Shown here: positions 19,308 to 27,738 of the stretch, in pieces
Position numbering within the stretch: position 1 is the first letter of the stretch
How the letters are laid out: each line of letters begins with the position of its first letter
Assembly (NCBI RefSeq): GCF_001420995.1
Contig: NZ_CP012184.1
Coordinates: forward strand, 1-64,000
Source: Pseudonocardia sp. EC080619-01
Lineage (GTDB): Bacteria > Actinomycetota > Actinomycetes > Mycobacteriales > Pseudonocardiaceae
Length of the DNA stretch: 64,000 nucleotides
Reading direction: 5' to 3'
The notes under the pieces: model-generated
Told to the model about the DNA's origin: nothing
The model's input: the letters and a program-made list of their open reading frames with translations, nothing else
The model's database searches: none
Translations under genes and position numbers: made by a program

Positions 19308-20561
19308 CCGCCCGTCCCGCTCCGCCCGCGCAGCACGCCGGGCGGCGGGCAGGCCGATGAGGGCGGCGACCAGGCAGGCGACGGCGCCGAGCGCGAGGCC
19401 GCCCCGGCCGCCGAGGTGCTCGCTCACCCAGCCCGCGACCGGGCCGCCGATCGGGGTCGAGCCGAGGAAGGCGACCGACCACAACGCCATCACCCGGCCC
19501 CGCATGTGCGGCTCCGAGGCCAGCTGCATCGTGCTGTTCCCGCCCGCCATGAACGCCACGCTGGCCATCCCGACCATCGCCATCGCGACGAGCGCGACCC
19601 ACAACGACGGGGCGGCCGCCGCGAGGCCGAGCACCACGCCGAACACGAGCGCCGTGCGCACCAGGGACGGCAGCCCGGTCCGGCCCCGCCCGGCGACGAC
19701 CAGCCCGCCGATCACCGCACCGACGCCCATCGCCCCGGTGAGGTAGCCGTAGGTGCTCGCGTTCCCGCCGAACGTCTCGGACGCGACGACCGGCAGCACC
19801 ACCGGGAACTCGTAGGCCAGGCAGCCGATCAGCGCCATCATGACCAGCGGGACGAGCAGGTCGGGGTTGCCGCGGACGTAGGCCAGTCCCTCGCGCAGCT
19901 GCCCGGGTGCGCGAGGGGCGGGCTCGGTCGGGGTGAGCGCGGAGACGTCGAGCCGCAGCAGCGACGTCACGACGGCGACGAAGCTGGCCGCGTTCACCGC
20001 GAAGCACACCCCGGTGCCCCCGGCGACGATCACCAGGCCGGCGACGGCGGGGCCGACCGCGCGGGCGGCGTTGGTCAGGACCGAGTTGAGGGTGACGGCG
20101 TTGCGCAGGTCGTCGCGGCCCACCAGCTCCTGCACGAACGCCTGGCGGGCCGGGTTCTCGAACGCCTTGTTCAGCCCGAGCACGGCGGCCAGGACGTAGA
20201 CGTGCCAGAGCGCGACCGTCCCGGTCAGGGTGAGCACGGCCAGCGCGAGTGCCTGCAGGCCCATGACCGACTGCAGCCCGATCATCAGCCGTCGCTTGTC
20301 GACCCGGTCCACCCACACGCCCGCGTACGGCCCGAGCAGCAGGGTGGGCAGGGTCTGCATCGCGACGACGGTGCCGAGCACGGCCGCGGACCCGGTCAGC
20401 TCGTAGACCAGCCAGGACTGGGCGACCGACTGCATCCAGGTGCCGACCAGCGAGATCGACTGGCCACCGAACCAGAGCCGGTAGTTGCGCCCGGACAGCG
20501 CGGCGAAGGTGCGGCCCGCGGCGGACCGGGCCGACGAGCGGAGCGCCGAGCCGGTGATCAC
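19248..20561 (-). CDS. MFS transporter (EntS/TMS5-like)
   Basis: The 437-residue protein has about 11-12 membrane helices. Family features are SGRNYRLWFGGQSISLVGTWMQSVAQSWLVYELTGS at the N-terminus, WVDRVDKRRLMI between helices 2 and 3, and NKAFENPARQAFVQELV before helix 5, all typical of the EntS-type (DHA3) drug or siderophore exporters. The start is GTG at 20561, overlapping the stop of the upstream marR gene in a GTGA. The pair is therefore probably a self-regulated efflux operon. Confidence 0.87.
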   Translation of the reverse strand: MITGSALRSSARSAAGRTFAALSGRNYRLWFGGQSISLVGTWMQSVAQSWLVYELTGSAAVLGTVVAMQTLPTLLLGPYAGVWVDRVDKRRLMIGLQSVMGLQALALAVLTLTGTVALWHVYVLAAVLGLNKAFENPARQAFVQELVGRDDLRNAVTLNSVLTNAARAVGPAVAGLVIVAGGTGVCFAVNAASFVAVVTSLLRLDVSALTPTEPAPRAPGQLREGLAYVRGNPDLLVPLVMMALIGCLAYEFPVVLPVVASETFGGNASTYGYLTGAMGVGAVIGGLVVAGRGRTGLPSLVRTALVFGVVLGLAAAAPSLWVALVAMAMVGMASVAFMAGGNSTMQLASEPHMRGRVMALWSVAFLGSTPIGGPVAGWVSEHLGGRGGLALGAVACLVAALIGLPAARRAARAERDGRSADPAAGGDAEEVARRPLR

Positions 20562-20995
20562 CGGGCGTCCCGCAGCGACGACGCGAGGGCCTCCAGCGCA
20601 GGGAGCGCGGCACGCAGGCCGTCGGCCTGGACGTCGGGCAGGGCGTCGACGTGCTCGGCGAGCAGCCTGGCCCGCTCCGCGCGCTGCCGCTCGTGCTCGG
20701 CCCGGCCGGTCCCGGTCGCGGTCACCCGGACGGCGCGACCGTCGTCGGGGTCGGTGTCGCGGGCCAGCAGCCCGGCCGCCTCCAGCTTGCCCGCCATCCG
20801 GGACAGCATCGTCGGGTTGAGCCCCTCGAGGGTCGCGAGCTCGCCCATCCCGATCGGCCCGCGCACGACGACCGTGCCGAGCACCGAGACCTGGGTGCGG
20901 GTGAGCTCGGACCCGCGGGAGTGCCGGTCCAGGCCGCGCCCGATCCGGGCGAGGACGACGCGCAGCCGGGCCAGCTCGTCGGGGTCGAGACTCAT
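20558..20995 (-). CDS. MarR-family regulator of the adjacent MFS exporter
   Basis: The 145-residue protein has the MarR winged HTH: ELTRTQVSVLGTVVVRGPIGMGELATLEGLNPTMLSRMAGKLEAAGLLARD and a wing containing DPDDGRAVRVTATG. The ATG at 20995 is chosen because AGGAG (GGAGCACG) precedes it; the longer in-frame extension would cross the promoter. A 14-bp palindrome lies about 30-45 bp upstream. It is translationally coupled to the downstream exporter, so it most likely represses its own operon until bound by the exported compound. Confidence 0.87.
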   Translation of the reverse strand: MSLDPDELARLRVVLARIGRGLDRHSRGSELTRTQVSVLGTVVVRGPIGMGELATLEGLNPTMLSRMAGKLEAAGLLARDTDPDDGRAVRVTATGTGRAEHERQRAERARLLAEHVDALPDVQADGLRAALPALEALASSLRDAR

Positions 20996-21024
20996 CGTGC
21001 TCCGGTCTCCCGCCTGTCGTTCTA

Positions 21025-21038
21025 TTGCCTGTCGGCAA
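21025..21038. promoter_or_regulatory. Likely MarR operator
   Basis: TTGCC-TGTC-GGCAA is a 14-bp inverted repeat 30 bp upstream of the marR start, in an AT-rich stretch of an otherwise very GC-rich region. Size and placement suit a MarR dimer. Confidence 0.6.
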
Positions 21039-21086
21039 GCATATACCCGGGGACAGGAGGGTGCCGGTGGACGTGAGCGGGAGAAC

Positions 21087-21569
21087 TCAGCCGGCCGGCT
21101 CGTCGTGGTCGTCGTGCTCGTCGCGTCCGTCACGCAGCCGTGCCGCGAGCCGCTGGAGGTCGTCGCGCAGGCGGAAGAGCTCGTCGAGATCCATCCCGGT
21201 CGCCCGGATGACCTGCTCCTGCGCGACCGCGGCCCGGCTGCGCAGGGCCCGGCCCTCCTCGGTCAGCGAGACCTGCACGGTGCGCTCGTCGTCGGGACGG
21301 CGGGCCCGCACGACGAGCCCGCGCTTCTCGAGCCGGGTCAGCATCGGCGACAGCGTGCCGCTGTCCAGGACCATCCGCTCGCCGAGCTCGCGCTGCGGCA
21401 CGGACTCCTCGGCCCACAGCACCAGCAGCACCGCGTACTGGCTGTAGGTGAGGCCGATCGCGTCGAGGATCGGTCGGTAACAGCCGGTCATCGCCCGCGA
21501 GGCCGAGTGCAGCGCGAAACAGAGCTGCTCGTCGAGCGCCAGCGGCGCAACGGTTCCGGTCCGGTCCAT
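21087..21569 (-). CDS. OhrR-like MarR-family regulator
   Basis: The 160-residue protein has the OhrR hallmarks. A reactive Cys near residue 17 sits in LDEQLCFALHSASRAMTGCY; the HTH reads VPQRELGERMVLDSGTLSPMLTRLEKRGLVVR, and the wing RRPDDERTVQVSLTEEG. OhrR repressors sense organic hydroperoxides through this Cys. No ohr gene is adjacent in the window, so the target lies elsewhere or it regulates itself. The C-terminus is extended by an Asp/His-rich tail. The ATG at 21569 lies 6 nt after TACCCT, a leaderless start. Confidence 0.85.
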   Translation of the reverse strand: MDRTGTVAPLALDEQLCFALHSASRAMTGCYRPILDAIGLTYSQYAVLLVLWAEESVPQRELGERMVLDSGTLSPMLTRLEKRGLVVRARRPDDERTVQVSLTEEGRALRSRAAVAQEQVIRATGMDLDELFRLRDDLQRLAARLRDGRDEHDDHDEPAG

Positions 21570-21575
21570 CCCCAC

Positions 21576-21581
21576 AGGGTA
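21576..21581 (-). promoter_or_regulatory. -10 box (TACCCT) of the OhrR-like gene
   Basis: On the minus strand TACCCT is 6 nt before the ATG at 21569; it fits TAnnnT. Confidence 0.55.
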
Positions 21582-21683
21582 GGCCGTCACCGCGCGGAGT
21601 CCACCGGGCGTCCGTGTCCGGCGCGCCGCGGGCGGGCCCGGAACGGCCCTACGATCGGCGGGACCGGAAGGGGTGATCGGGCG

Positions 21684-22160
21684 ATGGACGAGCAGGACCG
21701 CGTGCATCTGCGCCGGTGCGTCGAGCTGGCCGAACAGGCCCTCGGGGCCGGGGACGAGCCGTTCGGGTCGGTGCTGGTCGACGCCTCGGGCGTCGTGCGG
21801 GCCGAGGACCGGAACCGGGTCGCCTGCGGGGACCCCACCCGTCATCCGGAGTTCGAGCTGGCCCGGCTCGCGACGGAGCTGCTCACTCCCGGTGAGCGGG
21901 CCGGGGCGACCGTCTACACCTCCGGTGAGCACTGCCCCATGTGCGCGGCCGCGCACGCCTGGGTCGGACTGGGACGCATCGTGTACGCGAGCTCGACGGC
22001 CCAGCTCACCACGTGGCTGCAGGAGATCGGGACACCGTCGCCCCCGGTCCGGCCGCTTCCGGTGTCGGAGGTGGCGCCGGGGGTCCGGGTGGAGGGCCCC
22101 GATCCCGATCTCGCCCCCCGGGTCCGTGCACTGCACCAGCGGTTCCACCGGTGGCACTGA
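21684..22160 (+). CDS. Nucleoside/cytosine deaminase-family protein
   Basis: The 158-residue protein has the zinc-dependent cytidine-deaminase-like fold. EPFGSVLVDASGVV is followed by the metal-binding and proton-shuttle HPEFELARL (an HxE motif with Pro in place of the usual Ala) and the CxxC ligand pair in SGEHCPMCAAAHAWVGLGRIVYA. It resembles guanine/tRNA-adenosine/CMP-type deaminases; substrate not determinable. GGAAGGGGTGATC precedes ATG 21684, with a TACGAT -10 candidate about 30 nt upstream. A strong hairpin follows. Confidence 0.82.
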   Translation: MDEQDRVHLRRCVELAEQALGAGDEPFGSVLVDASGVVRAEDRNRVACGDPTRHPEFELARLATELLTPGERAGATVYTSGEHCPMCAAAHAWVGLGRIVYASSTAQLTTWLQEIGTPSPPVRPLPVSEVAPGVRVEGPDPDLAPRVRALHQRFHRWH

Positions 22161-22178
22161 ACTCGGTGGCGACGGGAC

Positions 22179-22224
22179 GGGGTCCGGGGCGCCACCGCCC
22201 CCGAGCGGCCGCGCCCCGGACCCC
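22179..22224 (+). terminator. Strong hairpin after the deaminase gene
   Basis: Perfect 13-bp arms (22179-22191 and 22212-22224) enclose a 20-nt loop, 18 nt after the stop. No T-tract. The remaining sequence up to 22366 shows no gene. Confidence 0.65.
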
Positions 22225-22366
22225 GGGGCGACGGACCGGAAGGCTCCCCAGCATCCGGCCCGGTTCCGAGGTCGTCAGGTCTTCGGGATACCCGCACACG
22301 ACCGCGGTAACCCACACGGGCCGGAAAAGTTCGGGATCCGGCCGCCGCAACCGGAAGGACCGACCG

Positions 22367-22795
22367 ATGCTCCGCACCACCGCCCGCCTGCTGCTCGGCG
22401 CCTTCCTGCTGACCGCCGGCGTCGCCCACCTGCTGGTTCCCGCCGAGTTCGGCGCGCAGGTCCCACCGTTCCTGCCCGCCCCGGGCGTGATCGTGCTGGT
22501 CTCCGGGCTCGTCGAGATCGCCCTGGGCGCGGCGGTGCTCGTGGCTCCGGCGCGGCTCCGCCCGGCGACCGGCCTGATCGTCGCCGCGCTGTTCGTGCTG
22601 GTGTTCCCGGGGAACGTGTCGCAGTACCTGACCGGCACCGCCGCGTTCGGGCTCGACACCGACGGCGCCCGCGCGCTGCGCCTGGTGTTCCAGCCGATGC
22701 TGGTGGCGTGGGCGCTGTGGGCCTGCGCGTCGTGGCCGGTGCTGCGCGGGTGGTGGCTCGGACGTCGGCGGGGCGGGGCCCGTCAGCGGTCCTGA
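22367..22795 (+). CDS. DoxX-like small membrane protein
   Basis: The 142-residue protein has four predicted membrane helices starting with ARLLLGAFLLTAGVAHLLVP. This resembles DoxX/DUF417-type families (helix 1 ending in GxxHL, then a Pro-rich loop PPFLPAPG). The function of these proteins is poorly defined. The ATG at 22367 has GGAAGGA 8 nt upstream. Its end overlaps the convergent SRPBCC gene by 13 bp. Confidence 0.75.
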   Translation: MLRTTARLLLGAFLLTAGVAHLLVPAEFGAQVPPFLPAPGVIVLVSGLVEIALGAAVLVAPARLRPATGLIVAALFVLVFPGNVSQYLTGTAAFGLDTDGARALRLVFQPMLVAWALWACASWPVLRGWWLGRRRGGARQRS

Positions 22796-23271
22796 ACGGT
22801 GCGCGCCAGGATGCCGAGGGTCGCCCGGAGCGCCTCCCCGGAGATCAGCGGGAACCCGAGCCCGCGGTAGTCGGGGTGGATGTCCGACCAGTCGCAGTAC
22901 GACACGACCCGGGTGGCGCCCTCCCCGGCGGGCTCCAGCCGGTAGCCGTAGACGTGCCCGACCGGAGGCCGCATGGTGCCGTCGATGGTCCATGCGATCT
23001 CACGGTCCGGCTCGTATGCGGTGATCACGACGTGCACGTCGTAGCGCCCCATCGGGCGGTCACCGAGGGCCTCGCGGTCCATGTGCACGAGGAACCTGTC
23101 CCCCGTCGCCGTGACCGGCTCGCCCTCTGCGGACATCAGCATCCCGGAGCTGTCGATCGCCACGTGACCGTGCGGGTCACGCAGCACCGCGAAGATCGCC
23201 GACGGCGACGCGTCGACCACCCGTGCCGCCTCGATCCGCTCGCCGGTCGCCGCACTGCGCTCGTCGCTCAT
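22783..23271 (-). CDS. SRPBCC-family protein (polyketide cyclase/dehydrase-like)
   Basis: The 162-residue protein has a START-like helix-grip fold. ARVVDASPSAIFAVLRDPHGHVAID forms the first strand and helix, EIAWTIDGTMRPPVGHVYGYRLEP the central sheet, and SGEALRATLGILARTVQ the long C-terminal helix. Such proteins bind hydrophobic ligands; no substrate can be named. The ATG at 23271 is the first plausible start. It is convergent with the DoxX-like gene. Confidence 0.78.
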   Translation of the reverse strand: MSDERSAATGERIEAARVVDASPSAIFAVLRDPHGHVAIDSSGMLMSAEGEPVTATGDRFLVHMDREALGDRPMGRYDVHVVITAYEPDREIAWTIDGTMRPPVGHVYGYRLEPAGEGATRVVSYCDWSDIHPDYRGLGFPLISGEALRATLGILARTVQDR

Positions 23272-23297
23272 GGCTCCCGATCATGCCGGACGGAACG

Positions 23298-24395
23298 TCA
23301 GGCGGCCGGGCCGACCGGGAAGCGCAGGATCGCGCCCAGGCCGTCGGAGAGGGTGACGTCGTCGCCCGGGCGAGCCTGCACCACGTCACCGTCCGCGGAG
23401 ACGACCGCCCGCACCAGCACGTCCGCCGCGGGCCCGGAGGTCTCCGGCCCGCCGGCGAGCAGCTCGTCGGCCCGCTCGGCGACGGCGGTCGGGTCCGTTC
23501 CGACGAGGAGTTCGGTCCCCGGCACCGCCGACGGGTCGACCAGCAGCGTCTCCACGGCGTGCGCGCGGGCGGCCGCGGCGACGCCGGACAGCCCGGTCAC
23601 GGCGAGGCCGTCGGTGCGGCCCGACGCGGTCGCGTAGCTGGTCACCGCGGTCACCCGGCGCTGCTCGCGGACGTCGTCGGCGGCGGCGCGCACGGTGTCG
23701 TCGACCTGCTCGGGGACCGTGCCGCCGGTGTTCTCGATCTCCGCCATGATCTCGGCCGAGGCCGGGGCGAGCTCGTCGCGCAGCCGGGCGCGGGCCGGTG
23801 CGTCCCCGGCGACCACGAGCAGTCCCGCGTTGCCGCCGCGGACGAGCTTGTCGACCCGCTCGGCGACGGCCTGGGCGTTGCGCTTCCAGGTCTCCTCCAC
23901 GCGGGCGTCGGCGCCACCCTCGCCGGGGCCTGCGGTGTTCGCCTTGTGCACCGGTCCGGTCGCGTCCGAGCTCACCGTCTCCACCGAACCGTCGACGGCG
24001 CGGATCTCACCGCCGGTCCGGTCGACCGCGACCACGACCGTCGGCACCTCGTCACTGCCCGAGGAGAGCACGGCGAGCAGGTCGGGGACCGGCCCCCAGC
24101 TCGCGGTGCCACGCTCCGGCGGCACCTCGCAGTGCCGGTCGAGCAGGACGCGGGCGGAGTCGGCGACGAGCAGCCGGCCCGCCGTGCCGTCGGGAGCGCC
24201 GGCGCCGGTCACGGCCTCGTCGAGCACCGCGAGCGTCGCGTCGTCGGCACCGGCGTCGACGAGCCGCTCGCGCAGGTCGCGCCACCGCAGCCGGTACTGC
24301 TCGGTCGCGTCGGCCGTGTCGTGCGTGGCGTCCATGACCACGGTCGCGAACGGGCCGGCGCTGTCGTTCAGGTCTCGGATCCAGATGTTTCGCAT
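23298..24395 (-). CDS. Rv2629-like, Vms1/baeRF-type protein (possible peptidyl-tRNA hydrolase or ribosome factor)
   Basis: The 365-residue protein resembles mycobacterial Rv2629 and the bacterial eRF1-like (baeRF/Vms1) families. It starts with GPFATVVMDATHDTADATEQYRLRWRDLRERL and has a central VPTVVVAVDRTGGEIRAVDG. A helical segment WKRNAQAVAERVDKLVRGGNAGLLVVAGDAPARARLRDEL follows, and a C-terminal RNA-binding-like domain ends in ILRFPVGPAA. The family is thought to act on stalled ribosomes or peptidyl-tRNA; this is inference here. ATG 24395 is preferred over two nearby starts because GGGAAGG is then 9 nt away. Confidence 0.72.
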   Translation of the reverse strand: MRNIWIRDLNDSAGPFATVVMDATHDTADATEQYRLRWRDLRERLVDAGADDATLAVLDEAVTGAGAPDGTAGRLLVADSARVLLDRHCEVPPERGTASWGPVPDLLAVLSSGSDEVPTVVVAVDRTGGEIRAVDGSVETVSSDATGPVHKANTAGPGEGGADARVEETWKRNAQAVAERVDKLVRGGNAGLLVVAGDAPARARLRDELAPASAEIMAEIENTGGTVPEQVDDTVRAAADDVREQRRVTAVTSYATASGRTDGLAVTGLSGVAAAARAHAVETLLVDPSAVPGTELLVGTDPTAVAERADELLAGGPETSGPAADVLVRAVVSADGDVVQARPGDDVTLSDGLGAILRFPVGPAA

Positions 24396-24444
24396 CACCA
24401 TCCGCCTTCCCGCTGAGACCCCGGACAAACACCCCGGAGGTGCC

Positions 24445-25155
24445 TCAGCCCGACCACGCGTCGGCGGCGTCGGCCAACGCCTGCGCGACGCCCGCCGGGA
24501 CCTCGCCGGCGTGCGGGGCGGCCGCGGACAGCGCACCCGTCACCCGGCCCTCGCGGCGCAGCGGGACCGCGACCGCCGCGGCCCCGGGCAGCAGCGTCCC
24601 GCTGGCGCCGCGCTCCCCGCCTGCCTCCCGGATCCGGGCACAGGTCTCCAGCAGCGCGGCGGCCGCCGCCGGGTCGCCCTCGTGCGCGTGCAGCGCGATC
24701 CGCTTGCGTTCCTCCGGCGGCAGGTGCGCGAGCAGGACCCGCCCGGCCGCGGTGTCCGGGAGCGGCGCCCGCACCCGCGCCGACAGCGCCACGTCGAACG
24801 ACTCGTCGGCACCGGCCCAGTCCAGGTAGACGGCGTCGTCGCCGATCCGGGCGGCCAGCAGCACCGGGAGGCCCGTCACCCGGGCGAGGTGGTCCAGCGC
24901 GTCGTGCGGGACCGCGGGGACCGGCGGGACGCCGGCGCGGGCGGCGAGCATCCACGGCGCGGGCCCGAGCGTGTAGCGACGGTCCCGCTCGTCGAGGTAT
25001 CCGGTGGCCACGAGGCCGTCGACGAGCTTCTGCACGGACGACACCGGTGCCCCGACCCGGCGGGCCAGCGACGACAGCGTGCTCCCGCCCGGGCGGCGCG
25101 CCGCGGCCTCCAGCAGCGCGGCCACCCGGTCCACGGTCCGGTGATGATTACGCAT
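24445..25155 (-). CDS. IclR-family regulator
   Basis: The 236-residue protein has an IclR N-terminal winged HTH (TVDRVAALLEAAARRPGGSTLSSLARRVGAPVSSVQKLVDGLVATGYL) and the effector domain from about residue 75 (VTGLPVLLAARIGDDAVYLDW, then AAGRVLLAHLPPEE). The ATG at 25155 follows a TATGCT -10 box by 7 nt, so the mRNA is probably leaderless. It is divergent from the CoA-transferase/acyl-CoA dehydrogenase pair, which it presumably controls in response to the dicarboxylate substrate or its CoA ester. Confidence 0.86.
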   Translation of the reverse strand: MRNHHRTVDRVAALLEAAARRPGGSTLSSLARRVGAPVSSVQKLVDGLVATGYLDERDRRYTLGPAPWMLAARAGVPPVPAVPHDALDHLARVTGLPVLLAARIGDDAVYLDWAGADESFDVALSARVRAPLPDTAAGRVLLAHLPPEERKRIALHAHEGDPAAAAALLETCARIREAGGERGASGTLLPGAAAVAVPLRREGRVTGALSAAAPHAGEVPAGVAQALADAADAWSG

Positions 25156-25162
25156 TTGGGTA

Positions 25163-25168
25163 AGCATA
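25163..25168 (-). promoter_or_regulatory. -10 box (TATGCT) of the iclR gene
   Basis: On the minus strand TATGCT spans 25168-25163, 7 nt before the ATG. A 6-bp inverted repeat CATCAG (25174-25179) / CTGATG (25198-25203) in the same divergent region is a possible IclR operator. Confidence 0.55.
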
Positions 25169-25243
25169 ACTCGCATCAGGGAACGTCGGTAGCCATGCTG
25201 ATGTTGTGCGGAGCGAGAACCCCGACGGAAGGACGTGAGGGAC

Positions 25244-26440
25244 GTGAGCACAGCGGGAGCACTCGAAGGGCTGCGCGTGATCGATCTGGCCTCGGTCGTG
25301 ATGGGCCCGTACGCCTGCCAGATCCTCGGTGACATGGGCGCCGAGGTGATCAAGGTCGAGCCGCCGACGGGCGACATGACGCGCCGCACGATGCCGCAGC
25401 GCCACCCCGGGATGGGGGCGCTGGCGCTGAACGTGAACCGCAACAAGCGCTCGCTCGCCCTCGACCTCAAGACCGACGGGGGCCGCGCCGTCCTGGACGA
25501 CCTGCTCGGCACCGCCGACGTGCTCGTCACCACCATGCGCCCCGGGGCGCTGGCCCGGCTGGGGCTCGCCCCCGACGCGGTGTCGCAGCGGTTCCCGCGC
25601 CTGGTCCACGTGCGTGCGCAGGGTTTCCGCAGCGACTCGGAGCTCGCCGACCGCGCCGCCTACGACGAGATCGTGCAGGCGTCCTCCGGGATGGTGGACC
25701 TGATGCGCCGGGCGACCGGCACGCCGTCGTACGCGCCGACGATCCTCGCCGACAAGGTCTGCGCCCTGACGATCGCCTACTCCACGCTGGCCGCGGTGAT
25801 CCACCAGCGGGCCACCGGCGAGGGGCAGCTCGTCGAGGTGCCGATGACCGACACCCTGCTGGCGTTCAACCTGGTCGAGCACCTGTCCGGGCACACGTTC
25901 GTCCCCGCGGAGGGGCCGACCGGGTTCAACCGGTCGATGGCGGAGAAGCACGAGGCCGTCGCCACCGCCGACGGCTGGGCCTGCATCCTGCCCTACACCC
26001 CGGCGAACATCGCCGACTTCTTCCGCGCCGCCGGCCGCGAGGACCTCGCCACCGACGAGCGGTTCGCCGGCTCCGAGGCGCTCTCGCGGCACCAGCCCGA
26101 GCTGTACGCGCTGATCGGCGAGCTCGCCCCGTCGCGCACCACCGCCGAGTGGGGAGAGCTGTGCGCCGACCACTCGATCCCGTTCGCGCCGGTGCTGTCC
26201 GTCGACGACGCGGAGGACGACCCGTACGTGACCGGCGGCGGGATCCTCGCCGAGGCCGACCACCCCACGGAGGGCCGCTACCGCTCCATCGGCTTCCCGG
26301 TCCGCTTCGCCGGCACCCCCGCCGGGCTCCGCAGCCCGGCCCCGCAGCTGGGTGCCGACGGCGCCGACGTCCTGCGCGAGCTGGGCCGCACCGACGCCCA
26401 GATCGAGGAGCTCGTCGAGGCGGGGGTGCTGGCCCGATGA
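25244..26440 (+). CDS. Family III CoA-transferase (probable glutarate/dicarboxylate CoA-transferase)
   Basis: The 398-residue CaiB/BaiF-type enzyme carries LRVIDLASVVMGPYACQILGDMGAEVIKVE at the N-terminus, the acyl-carrying Asp region AAYDEIVQASSGMVDLM, and the C-terminal small domain. It is followed after 73 bp by a glutaryl-CoA dehydrogenase-like gene. Family III transferases beside gcdH commonly activate glutarate with succinyl-CoA, which is the inferred role. The GTG at 25244 has GGAAGG 11 nt upstream; GTG 25235 is an in-frame alternative. An IclR regulator is divergent. Confidence 0.86.
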   Translation: MSTAGALEGLRVIDLASVVMGPYACQILGDMGAEVIKVEPPTGDMTRRTMPQRHPGMGALALNVNRNKRSLALDLKTDGGRAVLDDLLGTADVLVTTMRPGALARLGLAPDAVSQRFPRLVHVRAQGFRSDSELADRAAYDEIVQASSGMVDLMRRATGTPSYAPTILADKVCALTIAYSTLAAVIHQRATGEGQLVEVPMTDTLLAFNLVEHLSGHTFVPAEGPTGFNRSMAEKHEAVATADGWACILPYTPANIADFFRAAGREDLATDERFAGSEALSRHQPELYALIGELAPSRTTAEWGELCADHSIPFAPVLSVDDAEDDPYVTGGGILAEADHPTEGRYRSIGFPVRFAGTPAGLRSPAPQLGADGADVLRELGRTDAQIEELVEAGVLAR

Positions 26441-26513
26441 GGGCCGCCGACGTCCTCGCCGCCGGGACGGCCCCGGCCGCGCACCCCACCGCCACCACAC
26501 AGGAGGACCCGTC

Positions 26514-27713
26514 ATGACCGTGCTGGACCCGCTTCCCGCCGACGTCTACGGCTACGCCGGCCTGCTCGACGACACCGACACGGAGATCCTGGCCCGGGTG
26601 CGCCGGTTCGCCGAGCAGCGGATCGCACCGATCGCCGACGACTACTGGGACCGCGCGGAGTTCCCGCACGAGCTGATCCCCGGCTTCGCCGAGCTCGACG
26701 TCGTCGGCCTCGCCCGGGACTGGCCGGACCGTCCCGCGCGCTCCCGGCTGCTCACCAGCTTCGTGTCGATGGAGCTGTCCCGCATCGACCCGTCGATGGC
26801 GACGTTCTTCGGCGTGCACGCGGGACTCGCGCTGACCTCGATCGACCTGTGCGGTTCCGAGGAGCAGAAGGAGCGCTGGCTCCCGGCGATGCGCCGGATG
26901 GAGAGGATCGGCGCGTTCGCGCTGTCCGAGCCGCACGGCGGCTCCGACGTCGCCGGCGGGCTGGAGACGACCGCCGAGCGCGACGGCGACGCCTGGGTCC
27001 TGAACGGCGCGAAGCGCTGGATCGGCAACGGCACGTTCGCCGACCTCGTCGTCGTCTGGGCCCGGGACGTCGCCGACGACGCCGTGAAGGGCTTCGTCGT
27101 CGAGAAGGACATGCCCGGGTTCGCCGCCACCAAGATGGAGGGCAAGCTGGCCCTGCGCTCGGTGCAGAACGCCGACCTGACCTTCACCGGCGTGCGGGTC
27201 CCCGAGGCGAACCGGCTGCCCGGCGCGCAGAGCTTCGCCGACACCAACCGGGTGCTGCGGGTGACCCGCGGCGGGGTCGCCTGGAACGCCGTCGGTGCCA
27301 TGGCCGGGGTGTACGAGCTCGCCCGCGACTACGCCGTCGACCGCGTCCAGTTCGGGCAGCCGATCGCCGCGTTCCAGCTGGTGCAGGACCACCTCGTGTC
27401 GATCCTCGGCAACGTCACGGCCTCGCTGGGCATGGCGGTGCGGATCGCGCAGATGCAGGACGACGGGACGTTCCGCGACGAGCAGGCCGCGCTGGCGAAG
27501 CGGCAGGCCACGCTGATGCTGCGCGACTCGGTCGCCCGTGCCCGCGAGGTGTTCGGCGGCAACGGGATCCTGCTGGAGAACAAGGTCGGCCGGTTCTTCA
27601 ACGACGCCGAGGCCCTCTACTCCTACGAGGGCACCAAGGAGATCAACACACTCGTCGTCGGGCGGTCGGTCACCGGCATCGGGGCCTTCGTCGGGCGGTC
27701 GCGGTCCCGCTGA
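26514..27713 (+). CDS. Acyl-CoA dehydrogenase, glutaryl-CoA dehydrogenase type
   Basis: The 399-residue flavoenzyme most resembles glutaryl-CoA dehydrogenase, which oxidises and decarboxylates glutaryl-CoA to crotonyl-CoA. Supporting motifs are FALSEPHGGSDVAGGLETTA, the FAD-binding RGGVAWNAVGAMAGVYELA, RVQFGQPIAAFQLVQDHL, GGNGILLENKV, and the catalytic Glu in SYEGTKEINTLVVGRSVTG near residue 378. An ideal AGGAGG lies 7 nt before ATG 26514. With the preceding CoA-transferase and the IclR regulator it forms a short dicarboxylate (glutarate) catabolic unit. Confidence 0.88.
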   Translation: MTVLDPLPADVYGYAGLLDDTDTEILARVRRFAEQRIAPIADDYWDRAEFPHELIPGFAELDVVGLARDWPDRPARSRLLTSFVSMELSRIDPSMATFFGVHAGLALTSIDLCGSEEQKERWLPAMRRMERIGAFALSEPHGGSDVAGGLETTAERDGDAWVLNGAKRWIGNGTFADLVVVWARDVADDAVKGFVVEKDMPGFAATKMEGKLALRSVQNADLTFTGVRVPEANRLPGAQSFADTNRVLRVTRGGVAWNAVGAMAGVYELARDYAVDRVQFGQPIAAFQLVQDHLVSILGNVTASLGMAVRIAQMQDDGTFRDEQAALAKRQATLMLRDSVARAREVFGGNGILLENKVGRFFNDAEALYSYEGTKEINTLVVGRSVTGIGAFVGRSRSR

Positions 27714-27738
27714 CCGCCGCGGCGGGACGGCCCCGCGG

